This document shows, one piece after another, positions 57,057 to 64,000 of a stretch of DNA of 64,000 bases (positions are counted from its first letter, which is position 1; each line of letters begins with the position of its first letter). This stretch comes from Aspergillus flavus (Eukaryota > Ascomycota > Eurotiomycetes > Eurotiales > Aspergillaceae). Location of the stretch: contig NC_092409.1 of assembly GCF_009017415.1 (NCBI RefSeq), positions 4,216,001 to 4,280,000 on the forward strand. Direction: 5' to 3'. Made by a program: the position numbers and the translations under genes. The notes under the pieces are model-generated. The model saw only the letters and a program-made list of their open reading frames with translations, did not search any database and had not been told where the DNA came from.

Positions 57057-59720
57057 TTTCAATGCAACAATGCGTCACCAAAACAAATCTCTAACAGCAA
57101 TATGAACACTAAACAATCGATAGGGGGGTGAGCAGTAAGTCGGGCGTCTCTAAGATAGAAATGTCCTGCAATTGCAAGATAATCGTGGCCTGGTCAACAG
57201 AGTCGATAAATCAAAACAAGTGATCCAAGCTAAACAATCATGATCCGAACCGTTGCCACTCGGGATAGACAAGAATAGTGATAAACCACGGGGGCGCGGA
57301 TAGAGTAAGGATACAGGCAATGCGGCCTGAGTAGGATCAGGGGATCGAGGCGACCTATAAAGGAGCTCTTGAGGAGGGGGGCAGAGAGGAGGGGAAGGAT
57401 GGAGCTGAAGAGGAGTAAAAAAGGTGGTTGAACTGCCGCACGAGAGAAGACCTCGAGGCCGATGAGACCGTTTAAGGAAATGCGATGCACGCTTAGTGGC
57501 CGCTGTTATGTTGTGATTCCCTCAAAGCAGTTTAGTGCCGCCTGTTGACACGACAACGGTTGTTGCCTCAGGCGAACGCCACAACTGTCAAAACAATACC
57601 TTATGTAAGCCACCAGCCAGTCCCCCACTCAGACAAACAATGCAAAAGTCAGCCACCACTCAAGCCCCATGTTCCTTTTCGTTTGTTGTGTGTGTGTACC
57701 TCCACAAGCCCTCGAAACCACCCATGTTCTGTGTACGCCTCTGCATTCAGCCTTATTTTCCCCGAGCATAGTGACCGGTGCTTCCTAGTTTTCATCTGTC
57801 GTCTTTATGGTTACATTTTTATAGGCGGGTTGAAAATTCATATCAACAAGTAGGGGTGGGAAACCCATTATAAGTTATAACTAACCCTCTCGAACCATGG
57901 CGGAGCGTTTTTACTCAAGCAACAGAACAGCACTGTCAGGGCGATAGCGAACGAGGAATAACTCTCAGACTAAGACCCTTTTCGGTTCGCCGGACATTAT
58001 CGAGGAACTTGCAAATTTCCTCTTTATCTGAGTTAATATCGCAAGAGAGGGTACTCACCTTCAGGCTAGCCATTGGAAATGCCCTGCTATCCTGCGCATC
58101 CCATGTTATGAGAGAGGTTATATCCAGTATTACTAAATTACTCGTACCCCTTTAAGTGTTTTGCGAGATAGACCGGACTATATAGCGCCTCTGGTTCTTG
58201 GATATTCAGTTCACCATGTATATATCCTCACAGTATATACGTCAATGTGGAGCAGACGTCGCTCGAAAATGTGGCAATAGCAAGTTGACTGTCATGGTAC
58301 TACATTTAAACTTTCGATAGTGCGAACAAATCCATGGTTTGACCGAGGGAATACTTTCAGGAGAATATCCTCCGTACTGTCTCCCTCGTGTCTATCAAGT
58401 ACTCCCACGAGGTTAGAATACTTAAACATAGTGGGTCCTCCCAGAAGAAGAAGGTAATCTGCGGGCAATGACCGAAATTCGAGTCTCACACGAGCGATGA
58501 TCAGTGGAGGGTGAAAAGGACGCAATTTGGTAACCACTGCGCACGATGTTTAGAATTTGCCGTTCCATTAAGACTACTGATCGGCAGGGGCGGGGGATTG
58601 CCAATTTGCTGTACGTTAGAAGTAACGTTATCCCGTACCCTATATAGACAGACCATTCATAACCGAGTGTGGTTCACTGCGTGACTGTAAATCCCATATC
58701 AACATAAGCAGAGTATTTATGAAATTTGAACTTCTGCCCATAATTCTCCGACAAGCCACAAGAAAAACAATGGTATGTTCATGGCCTGGCAGGACGCCAA
58801 CTCTTGGGCCGTGGCGACGGCAAAGAAACGACGATCTTCCAGCTAAGGCGCGACTATCAACGGTTAAGGTTTGAGTTATTAGGCTTGGGCGACGTTTAAT
58901 TGGATCCGGGGTATGTGCTCGTTTTTCTACGAACTGCCGGCTACTGACGGGTGCTCATGCGCAACAGTCAGGCCTCTGTAGGTTGATCAGGGCTGAGATG
59001 GGGTGGTTGGAAGATGGGACTTGCTATCTTTTGGGAATGGGCTTTGCTCGCAGTCCACTCCAGTTAATAACAGGTTACAGACGCAAAATTAATACTGAGG
59101 GCCGTGGTGTATAGTCCATGGATGTCGGACTATTGAAGTTATTATCGTCGAGCAAAAGATTTGTGGACTCAGTACCGGGCACATCGCAGTCAACCCCATC
59201 ATGGCCTCAATCTTGTGCCTCGGGGTCTATCCTTAGTGCTGTCTAGTATTTCTCGCAGCGGAGAAAAGGACGGCTTTTACACCAATTGGACGCCTTCCCC
59301 GTCATCAAACCTTACTTGCGTTAAGCCTGGACCTCAGTTCCACGTTCGTATGCGTAGCTATTGGCGCTGTTGCCAATGGGGACCCAATCAGCTTTCATAA
59401 GGAAATGCAGTAAAAAGGTCCAAAGCAAGACTGTTCACGTCGATCGTCATTTGATTCAACTTCATGGAACAGACTAATGGATTTTGCTAGTCGCCATTTG
59501 AAGTGCCTGTGCAACAAGCCCCTGATCCATGGGGTGAACAGACAGTATAAAATCATGATTGAGCACCCTACTTCAGGGCTTTCTCTTTGCCCATCAGACA
59601 AGCTCACTCAACCCAGTCATTCCTTTCCAAAGCCTGCTCTTCAGCGTCCACTCTTTCATCACGTCAAACACACAAGTCATTCTCTATTTTTTATCACAAT
59701 ACCAATTCTAACTCGCCAAA
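57057..59720. other. 2.66 kb intergenic
   Basis: Divergent promoters of CDC14 and of the secreted protein gene. A TATA-like gtataaaat lies at 59545-59553, about 170 nt before the plus-strand ATG. All frames in between are short and unsupported. Confidence 0.5.
59545..59553 (+). promoter_or_regulatory. TATA box of the small secreted protein gene
   Basis: gtataaaat about 170 nt upstream of ATG 59721, followed by a CT-rich leader. Confidence 0.45.
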
Positions 59721-60498
59721 ATGAAGTTCACCGGACTTATTGCCTCTCTTGCTGCTGTCAGCGCTGCCTCCGCCGCTGCTATCCCTACCGCTGCTCTGCA
59801 GCCCACCTTGACCCAACTTAGTGGTGTTCTTGGAAACATTGACGGTGCCCTGGGTAATGTCCTCAGCGGTGCGGACGTTACTGACCTCGTTCAGGTTCAA
59901 ACTGGTGTGTTTTGAAACTCATGGTCATGTTTTGCCTTGCATAGAAGCTAACTCGAGTGTTCCCAGCTCTTAAGCAGATCCAGGGCGAGCTGAGCAAGCT
60001 GACTGGAACCGTCTCTCAGCGCAGCGTTGTTGGCAATGAGCTCAACACCGTTGGGACTGTTACTGCGCCTGTGACTTCCACCGTTGGCGGTGCCGTTAAG
60101 CCTGTGGTTGACACTGCCAACTCAGCTGTTGGCTCCGTTGAGGGTCTTGTTGACGGCACCCTTCCCGACACCACCAAGGGTACGTACTGCTTTCAATCCT
60201 GGAAATTACAGTGACTAATGTGGATAATAGCCGTTGGTGTCAAGCGTCAGGTTGGGCAGCTCACTGGTGTTGCGACGAACCTGGTCAGCCAGGTTACGGA
60301 CGGTAAGTTACTGGTCTTGTTCAGGCTACAAAAGCGCATTAGCTGAGTAATTCTTAGGCACCCTCGACGCTGCTGGTGTCGAGCACATCCTCGGCCTTGT
60401 CCAGGGGAGTAAGTTCACCAATATCAAGCATTCGTTGAAGCTCTACTGATTACGTCCTAGATGACCTCTCTCTGGTCAGCGCCATTCTTGGTCTGTAA
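59721..60498 (+). CDS. Small secreted Val/Gly/Thr-rich protein, unknown function
   Basis: Five exons: 59721-59904, 59967-60179, 60231-60302, 60359-60409 and 60461-60498, giving 185 residues. All four introns are 50-62 nt and in the same phase (after codon position 1), which suggests growth by exon duplication. The N-terminus MKFTGLIASLAAVSAASAAA is a clear signal peptide. The mature part is Cys-free, with repeats of GxxxGxV type (LSGVLGNIDGALGNVLSG, TVGGAVKPVVDTANSAVGSV) that look like amphipathic helices. A Lys-Arg pair (VGVKRQVG, about residue 140) is a possible Kex2 site. A surface-active cell-wall or hydrophobic-surface protein is a guess. I do not recognise the family. Confidence 0.82.
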
Positions 60499-61392
60499 AG
60501 AGAATGACCTAGGAATTTATGCTTCCTCTCACAACTGTCATGGAACCTATCTGCAGTACGGTTAACGTAAAGCTCCTGTCGGGGAAACCCACGAGAGACG
60601 GCAATGTGAGGGTATAAACCTGGCTGAACGGCGGCATGGACACCAAGGACTGAGAGGAGATTTTGTACATACAGTATATTGAAGGCTTTAGTCCATAATT
60701 CATAATATCATATATTGAATCCATTGCCTCCATGAAGACACAGATTAACCATAACGTACGATATCTTTCGAAGACGGAAGAATCTTCAGTTCGGCTTTCA
60801 ACACTGGCTAGCGAACAGATTGACTTTGACGCCCTTTCAGTATTTGCACGCGAAACATGGCCACCCTGATGTCTAATAACCTCCGGTAATAATATTATAG
60901 AACTTCTGATGAGGCCTCTTCTAGGCATAAGGTTATCAAGCTTGAATTATTGCAACAATGGCGTAGCCAACCAAACTAGAGGTTATGATGCGGGGCCCGA
61001 ATTGGCACTAAATATATATTTTTGCTATCCCTGGCAGTAGTTGTTTGTTAAACATCCATGCCATAGGCTATTGACAGCGTTGGATAAAGATTGAACACAA
61101 AACTTGTCGGGCTCAACTATCACTCTTAGACTGGTATGTTTAATAGAATAGACTTGTTCATTACAAGCCTGCTTAGGAATATGTGAATTTATCCAATGTC
61201 ACAGTTTGACCGAATCGAGATTAGAGATGCTGACTCATCCCAGGTCCAACACCCCACTTTTGCTTCAATTGAATTCACATCCATTTCTTTGCTTCGACGC
61301 AGGCTAACGGTGGTCTGCTGTTTTCAACCTGCATTTTACTTGTTTGTTCTTTTCATTCCTACATTGAATCTAAGTAGAAGCCATCCGACACC
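60499..61392. other. 0.9 kb intergenic
   Basis: Between two plus-strand genes. A 139-codon minus-strand frame at 60509-60928 has no family features and is not called. Confidence 0.5.
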
Positions 61393-61795
61393 ATGGCCTC
61401 CACTCAATCAACGAAAACTGAATTTCCCTATACCTTGTAAGTCCACGCCCAATACCCCTCCATTTAGACACAAGAGGGTCTAATATACCACGCACAACAG
61501 AACAATCTCCCTCCCCCTCCCCTCGAACCGCCTTGCAACATCCGCTCTTCATGCCATTGAAGTCGACACCGAACTCTCCCCCTTCGTCCGACGCGACATG
61601 GCGGTAACCGCTCCGAAGGGAATTCAAGCGGATACCGAAGAGGCAAAGACTGTACTCGAAACTACATACTGTGCAACCACCAACCGGATGCTGCGAGTGG
61701 CTGTCAATGGGTTTATGGAGAGTCTTGGGGTCGTACTTGGGGTAATGGAGGAGCTGGATGTGGATGTATTAGAAGCGGAGGGAGTTGAGCAATGA
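61393..61795 (+). CDS. pcc1: EKC/KEOPS complex subunit Pcc1
   Basis: Exons 61393-61436 and 61501-61795 (64 nt intron) give 112 residues. The sequence starts MASTQSTKTEFPYTL and continues TISLPLPSNRLATSALHAI, then ELSPFVRRDM, then LRVAVNGFMESLGVVLGVMEEL. This is the whole of the short Pcc1/CTAG fold, with its two strands and helices and the C-terminal dimer helix. Pcc1 dimerises and supports Kae1 in making the t6A modification of tRNAs reading ANN codons, and it also acts in telomere maintenance. The length matches the family. The gene is easily missed because exon 1 codes only 14 residues. Confidence 0.88.
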
Positions 61796-63448
61796 GCCCA
61801 AGTCACGAGGGGTAACATATACGTCCCGCTGGGTTGGAAACGGATACAATCTGTGCAACTCCTCATGATTATGGCGTCTGCCTTGTCAGACAACAAAGAC
61901 CACCGGAATCGCCCTCGGTTAGACGCTGCGTACTCTCCACGAGAGTATGAGTCTGTGGGTACTCACTAATGTCATACAATGGGGAAAATAGTGTCCATGG
62001 GAGGAGGCATGGCGTCTGGGGTGGATGGGGAATAGTGGTTCGATATTCCGGCCAACCTGGAAGGTCCAGTGAGCAGGTTCTCAGAGGATACTCCGCCGTT
62101 TTTACCGTGCATGTTACTGCCATGGTCCTACTTAAAGACGCAGAAGTGGGGATCCTCTGTCGCACATATTATCTACGGAGTGCGCCACTTATTCTATATG
62201 TGTGTATGCATGTCTCCAAGTATGTACATACGTACCTTGTTTTCGGGTTGGTTGAATAGCCTTGGGATGTGTGAGCCTATGTCGCTGTGATGCTCGGGAT
62301 ACTAGCCTCCAGCTATTTAAGCTCCCGGCCCAATGTGAACTTCTCCTTTTGTCTCCTTTTCTTTTTCTTTGAAAATTTGTTATAGACCAAGATAAAAACA
62401 ACCGGAGATTCGATAGATGAACGACTCCGGCGGCACATTTATCGCCACCGGTAAGCGGAGTGAGAAAGACCAACCCTATGAAAAGTCACTGGATAACGGG
62501 AGCCATGACCCGTGGAAATGATAACAGAGAGTAGGGGACATAGCAAAACAGCAGCTGCAAAGCTGTTCGTCTATTATAATCTAGCTTTATTGGTAGTAGA
62601 CGTTCTAGACTATCTAATAAGCCTCGCACTCCATAAGAATTCTTCTTATAGTTTACGTGGATCTCTTTTTTGGAGCACAGCCACCGGAACATATCTGATC
62701 CTGCTCTTCGCACAGACGTAAAAGGATACACCGCCGCCTGAACGCTCATGTAGGAACACATAGACCACATTCTCGGGGAAGTATAGTGATAATCCACTTG
62801 ACTCCTTGCTTCATTACTTACCTTAGTTTCCCATCCTGTTTAAGTGGCGGAAGTTCATGGTGTAAAAGTATACGCGACGGTCTTTGCCACGTACTCGGAA
62901 AGATGACTGAAGTTGAAGTTCGATTGCTACTTCAGTAAGGAAGCTTATCATTGTTGAGTTTGCTACTTAAGATGGAGAAGTATCATGTTTCGAGACTATG
63001 CTGACTATCACTTGCAAGCAAAGTTCCGTAATCTAGGAATTCGAAGGATCTATACACCTCTCTGCACTATATCTGTATTCTGTAGTGCCGATGTGGCGAG
63101 CTGAAGAGGCGTATCGGTAAATAGTTCTCTCGTGAATTTATAGATGATTGACCAACCATTGCTCACCACATGTATGCAGGTCCCTTGCATCTATCTAAGC
63201 GATACTTTATTGGGTACTGGCGTCTTTAGGTGGGAGGATCGACGAGTAAGATTTAATCAACAGCATGACTGATCGACGTGCCGTATACAGGTCAGATTGA
63301 TAGATTGTCAATGCGGCCCAACACAGCACCTGTTTCCACGAGATATATACCTATTTCTTCCTCGCCTGTTATCGGCTTTCCTAGCGTAACTTGACCTGCT
63401 TTGTTCTTTAAGTTGATCGGTTCTAAATTTCCCCTTCTTTTTCTCAAC
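61796..63448. other. 1.65 kb intergenic
   Basis: Downstream of pcc1 and upstream of the sterol reductase. Short frames only and no repeat recognised. Confidence 0.5.
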
Positions 63449-64000
63449 ATGCTCCAGAATCGAGCATCATCCGCTACTAGGGTCAGCAGCAAACCACATC
63501 TCTATTTGCAAGCCGATGGAAAGCAGCAGAAATCGGGAAACAGTTTTTGGGGCCGTCGCAATCATGTTTCTGCTTTTTCTGGCCTCCTCAGTTTGTTATT
63601 TGTAATTGCTACCTCCCTTTTCGTGCTATTTCTTTGCGTCTGCCTCGAGCATTTCGACGGCTCTTTACGGCAGGGCTTGTATGAGTTACTGGTTCATTCA
63701 TCCCCGACAACCCTTCTTCGGCGCTATGAACCTGAAATATCCTATGGCCATGTGGTGGCGTATACGACCTGGATAGTCTTTCAGGCGCTGTTGTACTCCC
63801 TTCTCCCAGGGAAGACCGTCTATGGACCGCCAACACCGGGAGGCAATACGCTGCCCTACCGCGTGAACGGACTGTTGTCGTGGGGTATCACAGTTGGTGC
63901 AGTCTTCCTGGCCGCTTGTATAGGAGGTGCTGAGGTAGTTGCAAGCTTAGCCCAAAATTGGGCAGCCGTGTTAGCGGCAGCGAACGTCTATGGATTGGCA
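63449..64000 (+). CDS. Sterol reductase of the ERG4/ERG24/DHCR7 family, DHCR7-like, 3' partial
   Basis: The frame from ATG 63449 is open to the window end (184 codons), so the gene continues outside. The N-terminus is polar (MLQNRASSATRVSSKPH). It is followed by hydrophobic segments (FSGLLSLLFVIATSLFVLFL, VAYTTWIVFQALLYSLL) and the family motif LPGKTVYGPPTPGGNTLPYR then VNGLLSW. These enzymes reduce ring or side-chain double bonds of sterols with NADPH in the ER membrane. The TPGGN and NGLLSW wording is closer to plant and bacterial delta-7 reductases (DWF5/DHCR7) than to the fungal C-14 reductase Erg24 or Erg4. Fungi making ergosterol keep the delta-7 bond, so the exact reaction is open. Confidence 0.75.
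   Translation, partial: MLQNRASSATRVSSKPHLYLQADGKQQKSGNSFWGRRNHVSAFSGLLSLLFVIATSLFVLFLCVCLEHFDGSLRQGLYELLVHSSPTTLLRRYEPEISYGHVVAYTTWIVFQALLYSLLPGKTVYGPPTPGGNTLPYRVNGLLSWGITVGAVFLAACIGGAEVVASLAQNWAAVLAAANVYGLA

Noticed and set aside
57535..57853. Plus-strand frames upstream of CDC14
   Set aside because: Two overlapping frames with no coding features, in promoter sequence.
57880..57905. tRNA-like ctcgaacc string
   Set aside because: No acceptor or anticodon stem could be built around it; no other tRNA signature was found in the window.
60509..60928. 139-codon minus-strand frame
   Set aside because: Lies in the 3' flank of the secreted protein gene, has no recognisable family and ordinary noncoding composition.

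Overview
The window looks like nuclear DNA of a filamentous ascomycete, most likely an Aspergillus/Penicillium-type member of the Eurotiales. The genes are compact and cut by many 48-100 nt GT..AG introns. Families characteristic of these fungi occur: a Ppo fatty-acid dioxygenase, a CCG-9-type trehalose synthase, an Arf6-type GTPase, a Zn(II)2Cys6 regulator, fungal MFS carriers and an F-box protein. No rRNA, tRNA, CRISPR or intact transposon was recognised. I rebuilt exon structures by hand from splice sites and reading frame. Every multi-exon model given sums to a multiple of three, but none has been checked against transcripts.

Layout, left to right. 1-1775 (+) is the 3' part of a Spp1/CFP1-like PHD subunit of COMPASS. 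2042-3159 (-) is a RecA/Rad51-fold-like protein and 3598-4764 (-) an F-box protein. 5946-7282 (+) is a short MetE-like methyltransferase. 9381-10203 (-) is an Arf6-like GTPase, divergent from the trehalose synthase at 11464-13873 (+). 14116-14787 (-) is dynactin p25. 16527-20569 (-) is a 13-exon PpoC-like 10R-dioxygenase, followed by 3.6 kb without genes. 24202-26241 (+) is a DUF2235 alpha/beta-hydrolase and 27870-28868 (+) a Ser/Pro-rich protein. 29721-31450 (-) is an FAD amine oxidase, 32509-34390 (-) a homeodomain factor and 35472-37256 (-) a cation diffusion facilitator. 37961-39206 (-) is an extended SDR reductase, 40240-41277 (-) an MDR oxidoreductase and 42580-44460 (+) a sugar-type MFS carrier. 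45819-46578 (+) is a membrane RING-H2 protein that needs two hidden splice sites.

The most interesting block is 46819-54393. It holds a Zn(II)2Cys6 regulator, a phosphate/glycerophosphodiester-type MFS carrier, a PhyH-family Fe(II)/2-oxoglutarate dioxygenase and a small HD-domain protein. After splicing, the HD protein has Tyr25, Glu28, His35, His59, Asp60, His89, His113, Lys117, Ser135, Arg167 and Asp170 in the same order and near-constant offset as the residues I recall for bacterial PhnZ, the mixed-valent di-iron oxygenase that cleaves a carbon-phosphorus bond. PhnZ's bacterial partner PhnY is itself a PhyH-family dioxygenase. I therefore propose a fungal PhnY/PhnZ-like oxidative organophosphonate (or related) catabolic cluster with its own carrier and regulator. 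Substrate and regulation are inference.

The right end holds CDC14 phosphatase (55069-57056, -), a small secreted protein (59721-60498, +), the KEOPS subunit Pcc1 (61393-61795, +) and the 5' end of a sterol reductase (63449 to the window end, +) that resembles the DHCR7 branch of its family.
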